NCBI GenBank assembly: GCA_944472135.2
Contig: OX235263.1
Location: 15,607,517 to 15,671,516 of the forward strand
DNA from: Trichobilharzia regenti
Taxonomy: Eukaryota; Platyhelminthes; Trematoda; Strigeidida; Schistosomatidae
Length of the DNA: 64,000 nucleotides
Direction: 5' to 3'
Positions 28,101 to 34,596 of this stretch are shown here, piece after piece; position 1 is the first letter of the stretch, and each line of letters opens with the position of its first letter. The notes beneath the pieces were generated by a model. It was not told the origin of the DNA and ran no database searches. It was given only the letters and a program-made list of their open reading frames with translations. The translations under genes were made by a program, and so were the position numbers.

Positions 28101-28170
28101 TCAAATAATGATCGAATCAATAGAGATTTAGATTTACTTACACGTGAAGTTACAGAACATGCTATAGGTG
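586..28170 (+). CDS. SAMD4 (Smaug) homolog: Smaug (SAMD4-type) translational repressor, split gene, partial
   Basis: Six exons (586-1024, 5530-5639, 14183-15068, 19867-19952, 22463-23419, 27447-28170) join in one open frame with GT-AG introns and matching phases. Together they encode a SAM domain and a PHAT-like domain in the order known for animal Smaug proteins. Smaug binds stem-loop recognition elements in mRNAs through its SAM domain and recruits repression and deadenylation factors in the cytoplasm. The N-terminal dimerisation region expected upstream of the SAM domain is not recognised and is probably upstream of the window. The last exon ends in phase 1 at a good donor and I could not find the next exon, so the gene is open at both ends. 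Introns reach 8.5 kb and are filled with transposons. The family call is firm; exact exon ends are by eye. Confidence 0.88.
1325..1570 (+). repeat. SINE-T1, tRNA-headed, LINE-B-like tail
   Basis: The head resembles a tRNA with box A-like AGCGGTTAGGACGCTCG and box B GGTTCGATCCC, closed by matching GCGTCGG/CCGACGC arms. The tail GTGCCCTATATTCCACTGGG is close to the 3' end of LINE-B (for example 22270-22320). Not a functional tRNA gene: it is repeated with divergent copies and runs into a shared body. Confidence 0.7.
1571..2099. other. Intronic stretch without a recognised gene
   Basis: Part of the first Smaug intron seen here. It holds a short (ATT)n run near 1761 and AT-rich unique sequence. 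Short ORFs have no recognisable similarity. Confidence 0.5.
2100..2440 (+). repeat. Sm-alpha-like SINE with decayed hammerhead
   Basis: Same layout as the copy at 205-480: a tRNA-like segment, then GGGTGCGTACTG and a core with CTAATGA in place of CTGATGA, then TGAAACAGC. The first core G is replaced by A, and an insertion lies before GAAA, so the ribozyme should be dead. Confidence 0.6.
2441..3167. other. Intronic stretch without a recognised gene
   Basis: Unique-looking AT-rich sequence with a GATC-rich patch near 2848-2868 and a short (GT)n run near 3130. I see no exon, RNA gene or repeat family here. Confidence 0.5.
3168..4640 (-). mobile_element. LINE-B fragment (RTE-like non-LTR retrotransposon)
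   Basis: Read on the minus strand this is the 3' half of a reverse-transcriptase ORF broken by frameshifts. It has the GF-RNKSF-DQIATLR segment (near 4450), the RT palm and thumb in pieces, then the W-x-GHTLR-like C-terminal module. It ends at 3168 in a 3' tail of TTCCTCTAGGAATTAAAGG plus (TAA)n. Several stop codons and the missing endonuclease make it dead. Family placement as RTE-like is by motif memory only. Confidence 0.75.
4641..5529. other. Intronic stretch with homopolymers and a tRNA-like remnant
   Basis: No exon seen. It contains G runs near 4877 and 4978-4990 and a tRNA-like patch near 5120-5180 on the minus strand (box B complement GAGATTCGAACCTG) that probably belongs to a SINE. 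The last 200 bases are T-rich and lead to the Smaug acceptor at 5529. Confidence 0.45.
5530..5639 (+). CDS. Smaug exon: first half of SAM domain
   Basis: This 110-nt exon lies between a TTTTTAG acceptor and CAT/GTGAGT. Read in the phase left by the previous exon it gives [17 protein letters not shown], then [17 protein letters not shown]. This is the start of the Smaug SAM domain, helices 1-4, where vertebrate Smaug has [11 protein letters not shown] and an EEMM motif. The exon ends in phase 0 inside the domain; the domain's remaining helix is in the next exon at 14183. The unspliced track shows only a non-homologous frame here, so the exon is recognisable only by phase and family similarity. 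Confidence 0.9.
5676..6360 (-). mobile_element. LINE-B 3' fragment
   Basis: Minus-strand C-terminal part of LINE-B with an [17 protein letters not shown] segment, then a [20 protein letters not shown] linker and W-x-GH-like end. The (TAA)n tail lies at 5676-5700. This subfamily (also at 31493, 37135 and 55517) differs from the copy at 3168 in its tail, CCACTAGGAACCCAAGGG. Confidence 0.7.
6825..7150 (+). repeat. Sm-alpha-like SINE with decayed hammerhead
   Basis: A tRNA-like segment with box B GGGTTCGAACCC is followed by CCTGAAGGG and then CAAACTAGGACGAAACAGG. The GAAA side of the hammerhead core is intact, but the CUGAUGA side is changed to CTGAAGG. Confidence 0.65.
7556..7811 (-). repeat. 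SINE-T1, minus strand
   Basis: Reverse copy of the 1325 element: LINE-B-like tail CCATTGGAACATAGGGCTTC at the left, the body with the GGCTTAGCGAGG block, and a decayed tRNA-like head ending near 7811. Confidence 0.65.
7812..8439. other. Intronic stretch without a recognised gene
   Basis: No exon or repeat family recognised, apart from a GT-rich run near 8366-8400 and (TA)n near 8446. Confidence 0.5.
8440..8925 (-). mobile_element. LINE-B 3' fragment
   Basis: The minus-strand reading includes [14 protein letters not shown] and [12 protein letters not shown], the C-terminal module of LINE-B, with the 3' tail at the left edge. It is almost the same as the 3' end at 3168 and 21058-22323. Its 5' side ends abruptly at an LTR-like sequence starting at 8926. 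Confidence 0.7.
8926..9115 (-). repeat. LTR 3'-end fragment
   Basis: On the minus strand it reads CTATAAATATGTGCTGATTT, then AATAAAGGATCTGTTGCCTG and CTTCTGTCGTTAC. The order TATA-like box, AATAAA, end is what a retrotransposon LTR shows, and a clear relative lies at about 15540-15616 on the plus strand. No internal coding region is adjacent, so it is a solo or truncated LTR. Confidence 0.5.
10242..10793 (-). pseudogene. RT N-terminal half of CR1-like LINE
   Basis: An ORF of 183 residues with [17 protein letters not shown] and [27 protein letters not shown] and [13 protein letters not shown], the usual RT fingers motifs 1-3 of jockey/CR1-type enzymes. It ends at a frameshift just before motif A. 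Confidence 0.8.
10875..11876 (-). pseudogene. Endonuclease domain of CR1-like LINE
   Basis: A 333-residue ORF covers most of an exonuclease-endonuclease-phosphatase fold. Visible catalytic motifs are NCRSLSNK at the N-terminus, LQETWL (metal-binding Glu), GDFNSCDYG (Asp/Asn) and FNSDHCIV (the SDH motif). This enzyme nicks the genomic target during target-primed reverse transcription. All motifs are present, yet the RT downstream is broken, so it is counted as a pseudogene of the element. The C-terminal part leads toward the RT with [12 protein letters not shown]. Confidence 0.8.
12258..12515 (+). repeat. SINE-T1
   Basis: Decayed tRNA-like head (GTGGTTCAGTGGTAGAATAC, then CGTTCGACCTCCC), the body with GGGAAGGTTAGGCGTGAGG, and the LINE-B-like tail TTGAAGCCTTATGTGCTACT plus AATAAAATAAAA. 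Confidence 0.65.
12695..13075. repeat. Two Sm-alpha-like SINEs in opposite orientation
   Basis: A minus-strand copy (about 12695-12850) has the hammerhead-like TTTTGTCCTAGTTTGCGAC. A plus-strand copy (about 12850-13075) carries a (TA)n run at 12929-12952, CCAGTTTTGAACCTCGGTGG and TGTAGGACGAAGC. Both ribozyme cores are mutated. Confidence 0.55.
13100..13829 (-). mobile_element. LINE-A fragment (SR2/RTE-like), left arm of inverted pair
   Basis: Minus-strand RT sequence from the YADD region ([17 protein letters not shown] in pieces) to the WLGHVLRM module, with frameshifts. It is nearly identical, base for base as far as I could follow, to 23817-24541 on the plus strand, sharing private changes such as the doubled GGACTGGACT and a joint with CCGCCTGACCATC. 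Its 3' end is replaced by a Sm-alpha-like SINE. Confidence 0.75.
14183..15068 (+). CDS. Smaug exon: end of SAM domain plus Ser/Asn-rich linker
   Basis: The exon starts at CTTCAG/GACGTT and completes the SAM domain with [16 protein letters not shown]. The GAR-x-K motif lies in the RNA-binding face of Smaug/Vts1-type SAM domains. A conserved Smaug segment follows, with [10 protein letters not shown] matching the TPIK-Y stretch after the SAM domain in vertebrates. The rest is low complexity: a Ser-rich block (about 14420-14515), a Thr/Ala block and about 14 Asn residues encoded by (AAT)n near 14711-14756. The final residues (about YIISCLTK) begin the PHAT-like domain. Donor is AAAG/GTTAAC, leaving phase 1. 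An acidic ORF on the opposite strand here is only the antisense of the Ser repeats. Confidence 0.88.
15103..15150. repeat. (TA)n microsatellite
   Basis: About 24 TA units directly after the Smaug exon donor region. Confidence 0.95.
15155..15616 (+). repeat. LTR-like sequence (solo LTR candidate)
   Basis: The right end has TCTATAAATATCTATTGATT, then AATAAACGATTGGTTGCC and CCTCTGTCGTTACA, matching the LTR end at 8926-9115 on the other strand. The 5' limit is a guess: no TG start or target duplication was confirmed. No internal coding region lies beside it. Confidence 0.4.
15617..16052. other. Intronic stretch with a LINE-A-like tail remnant
   Basis: About 15700-15775 resembles the LINE-A 3' end (GTGGCAACTCGAACTGCTGC, ending in CAGTCAGTCAGTC). 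The remainder is unique AT-rich sequence. Confidence 0.4.
16053..16105. repeat. (TA)n microsatellite
   Basis: About 26 TA units in a Smaug intron. Confidence 0.95.
16413..17246 (-). pseudogene. LINE-A reverse transcriptase, YADD box and C-terminal part
   Basis: Starts at [18 protein letters not shown], the catalytic YxDD box, and continues through [36 protein letters not shown] and [20 protein letters not shown], the conserved C-terminal module of this LINE family. It is the direct continuation of the ORF at 17225-18484 after one lost base. Confidence 0.85.
17225..18484 (-). pseudogene. LINE-A reverse transcriptase, N-terminal and palm part
   Basis: The 419-residue ORF shows [57 protein letters not shown], motif [16 protein letters not shown] and [16 protein letters not shown] in the usual RT order. 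It is preceded by about 130 residues of connector containing [18 protein letters not shown]. The frame is lost just before the YADD box. Confidence 0.85.
18600..18790 (-). repeat. Decayed Sm-alpha-like SINE
   Basis: Weak minus-strand match: ACCAGGGGGAGTACTACTAG, then CAGTCGTTTTGACCCACGAC and AATTTAATGACCTCTGAATT. The tRNA-like part is barely visible. Confidence 0.35.
19050..19517 (+). mobile_element. LINE-A 3' fragment
   Basis: Plus-strand LINE-A end from the [20 protein letters not shown] segment to the terminal AAAACAGACAGACAGACAG. It is 5'-truncated, as target-primed insertion often leaves. Confidence 0.75.
19606..19786 (-). repeat. SINE-T2, tRNA-headed
   Basis: On the minus strand it begins with GTGCGTCGGTGGCACAGTGG, has box B GAGTTCGATCC, then GATATCTATGGTCGGCCTGC and ends near AGCTTGATTCCACACC read on the plus strand. 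Other copies lie at 33453, 38834 and 57123. Confidence 0.7.
19867..19952 (+). CDS. Smaug exon: PHAT-like domain, first part
   Basis: The 86-nt exon lies between TTTTTGTAG and CAT/GTAGTA. With the phase-1 base from the previous exon it reads [20 protein letters not shown], then QILEMILSH. This aligns with the Smaug PHAT region, where vertebrates have a V-C-x2-LL-V start and a leucine helix before the HEAFTETQKK stretch. PHAT is a pseudo-HEAT helical domain that supports RNA binding and protein contacts. The exon ends in phase 0 and continues cleanly at 22463. Confidence 0.85.
20445..20620 (-). repeat. Sm-alpha-like SINE
   Basis: Minus-strand copy with CAGCTGTTTCGTCCTAGTTC (complement of the GAACTAGGACGAAAC core side). 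The CUGAUGA side is replaced by CTGTGAAGGG. The tRNA-like part follows to about 20560. Confidence 0.55.
20735..20930. repeat. Rearranged Sm-alpha-like sequence
   Basis: A minus-strand hammerhead side (GCAGCTGTTTCTTCCTAGTT, 20770-20800) lies next to a plus-strand tRNA-like side (CTTATAACCGGAAGGTCTGG, then GTTCAAACCC, 20880-20915). The two halves of the element are in opposite orientation. Confidence 0.45.
21058..22323 (+). mobile_element. LINE-B fragment
   Basis: Plus-strand RT from motif A (frameshifted near 21110) through [13 protein letters not shown], the thumb, and [19 protein letters not shown], to the 3' tail TGTTCCTCTAGGAACGAAAG and (TAA)n. It has multiple frameshifts and is the mirror counterpart of the copy at 3168-4640. 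Confidence 0.75.
22463..23419 (+). CDS. Smaug exon: end of PHAT-like domain and Ser/Pro-rich tail
   Basis: The exon opens with [18 protein letters not shown], which matches the conserved Smaug AF-x-E-x-QKK-x3-WK stretch closing the PHAT domain. It then runs for about 290 residues of Ser/Pro/Asn-rich sequence without recognised domains. It includes SP/TP-like sites (for example RMPSPNS, RMPSPSD) that could be phosphorylated; that is inference. Acceptor is CACTATTTAG, donor AGAAC/GTAAGT. The exon is 957 nt, phase 0 to phase 0, and reads open throughout. Confidence 0.85.
23605..23810 (-). repeat. Sm-alpha-like SINE
   Basis: Minus-strand copy with CAGTCGTTTCGTCCTAGTTT (GAAAC side intact). The other core side is CCGTTGAAGAG. 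It directly abuts the LINE-A fragment starting at 23817. Confidence 0.55.
23817..24938 (+). mobile_element. LINE-A fragment, right arm of inverted pair
   Basis: Plus-strand RT region from before the YADD box to the complete 3' end with AAACAGACAGACAGACAG near 24920. Positions 23817-24541 mirror 13100-13829. The YADD frame reads [20 protein letters not shown], then breaks. Confidence 0.8.
25480..27400 (-). mobile_element. Penelope-like element fragment, interrupted by LINE-A
   Basis: Minus-strand pieces in order: an RT end with [28 protein letters not shown] and [12 protein letters not shown] (27250-27050); a basic linker; [11 protein letters not shown] and YLIPC, then a [16 protein letters not shown] stretch interrupted by the LINE-A insert; and [20 protein letters not shown] (25990-26160), which fits the end of a GIY-YIG nuclease domain. 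Penelope-like elements carry RT plus GIY-YIG. Frameshifts and stops show it is dead. It lies 50 bases upstream of the Smaug exon at 27447. Confidence 0.65.
26324..26596 (+). mobile_element. LINE-A 3' end inserted in the Penelope-like element
   Basis: Only the last 273 bases of LINE-A, ending in AAACAGACAGACAGAC. Both sides carry the 9-bp target duplication ACTAGTGTG (26315-26323 and 26597-26605). Removing it restores the GIY-YIG reading across the site. Confidence 0.8.
27447..28170 (+). CDS. Smaug exon: Asn-rich C-terminal region
   Basis: The exon starts after AAATTGACAG with [10 protein letters not shown] and stays open for 724 nt to GGTG/GTAAGT. It encodes Asn/Ser/Thr-rich sequence with short His/Asn runs and no domain I can name. 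It joins the preceding exon in phase 0. Assignment to Smaug rests on strand, phase, matching composition and position, not on sequence homology, so it is weaker than for the domain exons. No following exon was found, and the frame ends soon after the donor. Confidence 0.65.
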
Positions 28171-28284
28171 GTAAGTAGTTGCACTTCTCTTATTGTATCG
28201 TTGTTTTTTTTTCATTGTCTTTAATTTCTTGACAATATTGCGCCATGTTGTGGCGTGTACTACTGATAAGACGACTTGTCAGCA

Positions 28285-28285
<1 letters not shown>

Positions 28286-28345
<60 letters not shown>
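28286..28345. repeat. (TA)n microsatellite
   Basis: About 30 TA units. The YIYIYI ORF over it is an artefact. Confidence 0.95.
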
Positions 28346-28348
<3 letters not shown>

Positions 28349-28365
28349 GATAAAGAGATGTTCAT

Positions 28366-29690
28366 CGGCAGGGAGATAGGTTTGATTTCATAGAAAGCAA
28401 TTGGGATACAGCTCTGCGAAGATACATGGGAGACGTGAAGGGAATGTCAAGAAAGTACATTGTACTAATCGAAGCACTCTATTCAAACTCACGTAGCCGT
28501 GTCATCTGAATTGGTAACAACCAGTCGTGTCCGACAGGGATGTCCACTTTCCCCCATTTCTGTTTAACTTCATCATAGATATGCTGATGGAAGTATCCGT
28601 AACTGAAGGTAACGACTTAGGAATCAGCTTGTTCCCAGGGAATAGTCTTATCGGCCTTGAATATGCAGATGACATAATCCTGTTAGGGGAGGATGGTGAC
28701 AAAATGCAGAATCTTCTGAACACCTTGAGCAGCAATCTTCGTATGTTTGGAATGCGATTCGCCCCTGTAAAATGTAAGATGCTGCTACAGGACTGGACTA
28801 CGTCAACTCCTAGCTTAGTGATAGGGAGTGAAGTGATAGAACATGTTGACCATTTGACCTATCTGAGAAGTTGTATTAGCACCAACGGACTGATTGGCGA
28901 CGGAATCTCAGCACGGATCCAAAAAGCTCGAGTTGCTTTCGCTAGCTTACACCATCCCTGGCGTTGGCGTGACATCCGGCTATCAACCAAGGGACGTGTG
29001 CACTGCTCACCGGTTCGCTCCGTTCTTGTCTATGGCTCTGAAACATGGCCAATACGAGTTAAAGACATGAAAAGGTTGACTGCTTTCGATCATAGATGTC
29101 TACGATCTCTGTCTCACGTTAGGTGGAATAATAAGGTAAGTAATGTTGACGTTAGGCGTAGAGTGTTGGGCAAAGAGAGAAAATCAATCGACGAGGCTAT
29201 AAAGTTGCATAGATTGAGATGGCTAGGTTACGTGGTGCGCATGCCTAACCATCGTCCCACCCGACGGGCATTACTAGCTGATATAGGTGCAGGTTGGAAA
29301 AGAGTAAGTGGTGGCCAAACAAAAACATGGCCTCATCAATCCATGAAATCCTTGACAGTTAAACTGAGTCGGTCAGGTAGGGAGGGAGATGCAGACTTCC
29401 GGGTCGGGGCCCTCGGGACTGACTCTAGGAATCAATGGCTGGAGACAATAGGTGACATGTCTCAAAATCGTTGTCAATGACCAGCGCAGATGTATTCAGT
29501 CTCTGTAATCTTTCATATTCCTTTCTACCATTACTCATTCTGTTTCACTCTTATACTTGTCAGACTGTATTGATTCTCTTCACTCATCTTCTTGTCTACC
29601 TCTGTGTGCTATTTGGAAGGTGGCAACTCGAACTGCTGTACTTCGGTTCCAAGTTCTATGCTGAATCCAGACAGACAGACAGACCTGAAA
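28366..29690 (+). mobile_element. LINE-A, 3' half
   Basis: Plus-strand RT from just after motif A (a YIVLIEALYSNSRS-like stretch near 28450) to the (CAGA)n end at 29672-29690. The region 28527-29480 is one long open frame with EYADDIILLGEDGDKMQNLL, SETWPIRVKDMKRL and [21 protein letters not shown] 5' truncation removes endonuclease and fingers. Confidence 0.8.
28527..29480 (+). pseudogene. LINE-A reverse transcriptase C-terminal half
   Basis: The longest unbroken LINE-A frame in the window (317 codons), with the catalytic YADD at about 28660-28671 and the intact C-terminal module. It lacks motif A and everything upstream, so it cannot make an active enzyme. Confidence 0.8.
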
Positions 29691-29859
29691 TTAACACAAT
29701 ATGAAGGCAGGCGAGAAGTAGCAGGCACAACACGGAAAGTCTGTTCGTTGGCGGTGCATTGAAGATAAGGTGTCCAGTAGAGACACCAAATTACAAATAA
29801 TAAGGTCTTTCATCATTTTCCTGGCCTTTGTGTGTAATACTGGTGATACTGTTTCCAGT

Positions 29860-29955
29860 TGCCTAGGTTGAAGTGAGGTGAGATGAGATTCGAACTCGGG
29901 ATCCATTTTCAAAATGTCGAGTATCTAACTTCAGCTACCAGTGAGCCACGTCTTT
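29860..29955 (-). repeat. tRNA-like SINE head
   Basis: On the minus strand CGTGGCTCACTGGTAGCTGA and CCCGAGTTCGAATCTC give A-box-like and B-box signals. No complete tRNA fold is evident, and a related patch lies near 5120. Confidence 0.4.
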
Positions 29956-30114
29956 ACATCATCATACGTAAGGAGAAGTGTTCATCACTTCCTGATCGTT
30001 TCACAAAATAGACAATGAGCCCATTCGCTGTTTAAGGTATGTAATTGGACATGCATGACTTGTGATCTCTGAGACAAGCACTTGACTACTGGCAGTATCA
30101 ACTATTTTATTCGT

Positions 30115-30170
30115 ATTAATCCTCTAGCTTGAAGTCCTATGTTCCACTGGGAATGTAAAGGAAATAAAAA
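30115..30170 (+). repeat. SINE-T1 tail only
   Basis: AGCTTGAAGTCCTATGTTCC, then ACTGGGAATGTAAAGG and AATAAAAAAT: the last 55 bases of SINE-T1 without its tRNA head. Confidence 0.5.
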
Positions 30171-31490
30171 ATATTGTCGAATCAGAATTTATTTCAAAAA
30201 TTTTTGAGTTTTTATTATATATATATTTTTTGTCCTTCATTATGTGAGAAAATAGTGTTGCTAAAGTTTAAAAAAAAAAGCAAAATAGTCGAATTTGTCG
30301 TTAAAGCATACAGATAGATTCTGTGTCAGCTTCATTCACCTAGTTTGATTATATCCTTTCTTCTTCTCTCTTCTTTTCTTTCCCTCCCCAACTAAGGTTT
30401 CGATTCTGCAACTGAATAATTAGACGTAAGGGGGATGTCTTTACAATGCGCCTGAATGGATTGCGTCAATTTGGTTAGCATTTTATTTTTATTATGTGTG
30501 ATAGATAAATCCATATAATAATTTTAAGTTATCATTTCTATGTGTTGGTGGATAATCTTCCCCCTCCCCCCCCGCCTATTTGTTTTCCTTTAATTTTTTG
30601 CGCCAGTTTTGTCATAAAATATTGTTTTAAATTCAATTTTTAGTCTCTGTTTGTTTTATCCTTATTCACAAGTATCTCTTAGTACATATACATATGTATT
30701 ACTATTATCATTGTTATTATTATTACTATTAATCTTTATTTTTATTTATCTAATTGTCGTAACTAAATCCACTTTATTCTTTCTGATAAATATTGTGGAG
30801 TTTATCCTTATAATTGTGTTTTGTTTCTCAAGCAATAATAATAATATTCATAAACTCTATCGGGGATTATTCGAAATGTATTCATTTACTTATTTATCTA
30901 TCCATCTATCTATCAATGTCTCCTTGTTATCCAATCATGAATGTCTAAATCAGTGTACGGGGATGTCCTTGTCGACTGGTATCGACATGTGTACTGCTAT
31001 AATATACATATATACATATACGAATACACTACAGCATTTATTTATTTATTTATTATTGCCAATTTTGTTTTTTGTTTTGTTTTTTTCAATTCCAAGATAT
31101 ACACTGTGTGTGTGTGTGCATGTGTTCCTTTTATGTGGTTTGAGTTTTTTTTCTCTTGTTTTGTTTTGTTTTAATTTTGTGAAGGCGGGCCCTTTAACTC
31201 TTTTAACACATTATATATTATAATAATAAGTCTTGTCACTTTTTTTTAGTTGGTTGTTTTTCTTTTTCCTCTGTCCATTGTTACTTTACTCGAATTTATT
31301 TGCATTTGTATTCTATCATACATACAGCAGAAAACGCAATAATAGTAATAACAATAATAATAATAATAATATGTGCTTTTAGTGACTCTTTTTATTATAT
31401 TTATTTATTTTCTTGCATGACAATAGTGAAAATCTACATGGTATCGTATCTGGTTGTTTCTCAAAGGAATTGTGTACGGCACAGAAAACA
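30171..31490. other. T-rich stretch without a recognised gene
   Basis: Very AT-rich with ATT and GT runs. The ORF at 30651-31223 is low-complexity (Leu/Phe/Tyr/Ile from T-rich codons) and not credible as a gene. No repeat family is recognised. Confidence 0.5.
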
Positions 31491-31492
31491 GT

Positions 31493-32625
31493 ATTATTAT
31501 TATTGTTCCATTGGGTTCCTGGTGGAACACAAGGCTTCAACTGTACGTCTCCGATTGCCACTTCTGTCTTCCTTCTGCTGTACTTTTCACCTGCATCCAT
31601 GTTAGTTCATACTGTTTCACACGATCTCTTCCATGTCACCCTTGCACTGACGTGTCCCACTCGCCGCTTCCTTTTCGGCCCGGTTCCACTCGAGCAATGG
31701 CCTGATGCGCGCGCGATGTCACCCAGCGCGTTGCCTCCTCAGCGAGTAGTGTCCAATCCATCTCCATCCACTTTCTCTTGCATATTTGTTGGTTGGCGAT
31801 TGGTTCTTGTTTTGTTTCTTCCCATAGTTTTTTGTTGGTGATTCTTTCCGGCTTGGTCATCTGATCTTCAATATAGAGCCAGCGAAGACAGTTGTTGATA
31901 AAGGTCTGGTCTGCAATAGCCTGTTGATGGAAATATTCTTTGTGACCCGCTCACCAACTTTCTGATCCGTATAGAAGAACTGACTGGCTTGACGTTTGTA
32001 TTGAATTTGTAACCCAATCTTGTTGTTGATGCTGAGTGACGAAGATTTCCAGATTGGTTTCAGGTTGATGAATGTGTGTGTGTTTCTCGCCTTTTGGATT
32101 CTCGGTTTGACATCCTCGTCCGTTCCTCTGGCCTTCATTTGAGACAATGCTCCCTAGATAAGTGAATGAATTAACCTTTTTCAAATCCCTCCTGTTGATG
32201 GTGATTGTTGCTGGATGTTTCTGCTGTTGTTGTTGTTATTGGTTGGTTGGTTGGTTATTTTCATAACCTCCGTGTTGTCTATGTTCACCTGGAGTCCTGT
32301 CTTCACTGTCTGCTTCTTCGACCAGTTTGTCGGTCGGTTTTCGCTTGAAGGTTTTCCGTTTTGTGACAGTGACATCAAACATAAATCATCCACGCGCGAA
32401 ATCCAACTCTTCTAGATTCTTCACGTCGATCCAGGATATCCCTGTCTTCTCGTTTCCCACTGCACTGTCTGATGCATAATCCAGTTCACCACAATTAGGA
32501 ATATCATTGGGGATAATAGGCAGGCAGTTTTGTCTGACTCCTGTAATACACTCCACTTTTCTTTGTTGTTGTGGTCTTTGAAACTGGAAGATATGAAAAA
32601 GGTTGACTGCCTGAGTTTCAGCATA
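31493..32625 (-). mobile_element. LINE-B fragment
   Basis: Minus-strand LINE-B, same subfamily as 5676 and 55517: 3' tail with CCACCAGGAACCCAATGG plus (TAA)n at 31493. The C-terminal module, FTYLGSIVSNEGQRNGRG and the RT palm (TGVRQN-like near 32540) are all in broken frames. Confidence 0.7.
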
Positions 32626-32639
32626 ACAACTCGAACAAA

Positions 32640-33350
32640 AGTGCAACAGTTCCAGTTGCCACAGTACTCTGTGTAGTAAATAAAAGGTTTAAATGTATGT
32701 ATGGGAGGGGGTCACAGAGAGCCAATGCATCTGAGCCAGTCATATGACGCTTTTTACTCATATCACTAATTGTCTCCAGCCATCGGTTTGTTAAAGAATC
32801 CTGAGGATGCCAACCAGCTAGTTTATTTACCTGCTTATGTGTGGCTGTTTTCACAAACTAACTAAGTGTTAGAAGTTTCATAGACAGATTCCATGTTTTG
32901 GTTTGTCCACCAACCTTATCTTGTATGTCAGCCAGTTGTCGTGTACTACAGGTGTCTGTGCCTTCTGTCTCTCGTGTTTTGTGTTATGTATAACATGGAT
33001 GACAGTATTGAAGTTAGACGTTGAGTGCTTGCTAGGTAAGGAAGAGAAGTCAATCGATGTAGCTCTACAACCCCACATCGGTTGAGATAGCTGTGGCATG
33101 TGTTACGGATTACAAGCTACCGGTTTCCTCGATGGGCGGGCAGTTTTAGCTGACATAAGGTTGGGTTAAAAAAGAACTAGTACTGGTCAAACCAAAACCT
33201 GGTATCACTTCATGACAGTTGGTTTAAACCATCTGCGTAATGTGTAAACTGCCTGGTTGCAGTCCTCGAGATTATACAAGAACCAATGGTTGGAGACAAT
33301 GAGTGAGATACCTCAAAACCGTTGCGTAGATGCATTCACTCTTTGTGTTC
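32640..33350. mobile_element. Inverted pair of decayed LINE-A ends
   Basis: A minus-strand LINE-A 3' end (about 32640-32935) faces a plus-strand LINE-A 3' end (about 32990-33350, CTTGCTAGGTAAGGAAGAGA, then GTTGGAGACAATGAGTGAGA). Both are heavily diverged compared with the other copies. Confidence 0.5.
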
Positions 33351-33452
33351 TGTCATATCCAATAAACTCTCGTGTGTTCAATGTTTCTATCTCCATTCTT
33401 GCTCATATTTCTGCTAATTATTAGTTCTTTATAATTTTTTTTATTTTCGATT

Positions 33453-33617
33453 ACAGCTTGATTCCACACTGTATTTTTGGTACAAATATGGAATTTTTAG
33501 CGGGGATATCGGTAGCCAAAATTTTGCAGGCCGACCATAGATATCAGGTGTGCGTCGGCAGGGGATCGAACCATGTGCATGGTCGGTGAGAGTCCTAACC
33601 AGTGTGCCACCGACGCT
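33453..33617 (-). repeat. SINE-T2
   Basis: Minus-strand copy like 19606-19786, with the plus-strand landmarks GATTACAGCTTGATTCCACA, GCAGGCCGACCATAGATATC and GTGCCACCGACGC. Confidence 0.7.
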
Positions 33618-34047
33618 TTTCTTTATTTTTCTCTACCTTTGTGTGTGCTGTACAGAGTATGGCAACTGGAAATGTTGCACTTCGTGCTCAGTTCTAAGTG
33701 TGGAAACCCAGTCACATTTAGTGGCAGGATCCGTAGGCATTACATGATAACTACAAGGCGTTAGAGTTAGTATTCTCAGTTTATCAGTGAGAAGTGTTTC
33801 CCTAAAAATTAGATGTAGGTAACTGATAAGTTGTATTTTCATATATTCAGTAATCATAGAATTGACTGTTACAGCGGTATCCACTGTGTACAACTTTGGG
33901 ATGTGAGATATGATGACAGTGGTTAAACCAAGGATATGTAGTATGTGTTAATTATAACTCAGTTGGTCTGACCCTTTACAAATGCCTACCATGTTTTGGT
34001 CATTATTCTGTACTGATTTTCAAATCATCCGCAATGCTTCTCTACTA
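33618..34047. other. Intergenic stretch, LINE-A tail remnant
   Basis: About 33640-33715 resembles a decayed LINE-A 3' end without the CAGA tail. The rest is unique. No gene is recognised. Confidence 0.4.
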
Positions 34048-34596
34048 GCAATAATAATAATAATTTACTTTATTCCAAGAAACAGTACTTATAATACAGA
34101 ATGGAATTATCAGCATTTGTCACGATATTGCATCTGATTTACTTAAATATAAATATAATTAGAAATTAAAACAAAAGTAACCAGAGGAATTTGTTCACGT
34201 CTATGATATAAAGTCAAAAATATTCGAAGTACGAATTGAGATCATTAAATATAATAATAATAATAATAACAGTGAGTTTGTTTCAAACCGTATTGTCGAT
34301 TCAGTTTTGAAACTTTAACATGTTATAGATTATTGGATCTAATGTTCTGTTTATATAGTATAGTAAGGGGAAATACAAAATTAAAACTTTTAACACAGCT
34401 TAATTGATGTTCACACTTATGAAAAATAAATAAATAACAAAAAATTGAGAGGATTATAAATATAAGAAATACGATAACAATAAAGTTTGGTACTGTAAGG
34501 GTGGAAGAAATGGTTTATTTAATAGTGTTAAGAAGGTTAGTTAGTTCATGCCTGACACTATTTTCATCACATAAAGTACGTTCTAAATATGGTATA

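Noticed and set aside
28193..28393. ORF with a long YIYIYI run
   Set aside because: Produced by the (TA)n microsatellite at 28286-28345.
30651..31223. ORF of 190 codons, membrane-protein-like
   Set aside because: T-rich low-complexity DNA yields Leu/Phe/Ile/Tyr strings in every frame; no splice logic or homology supports it.
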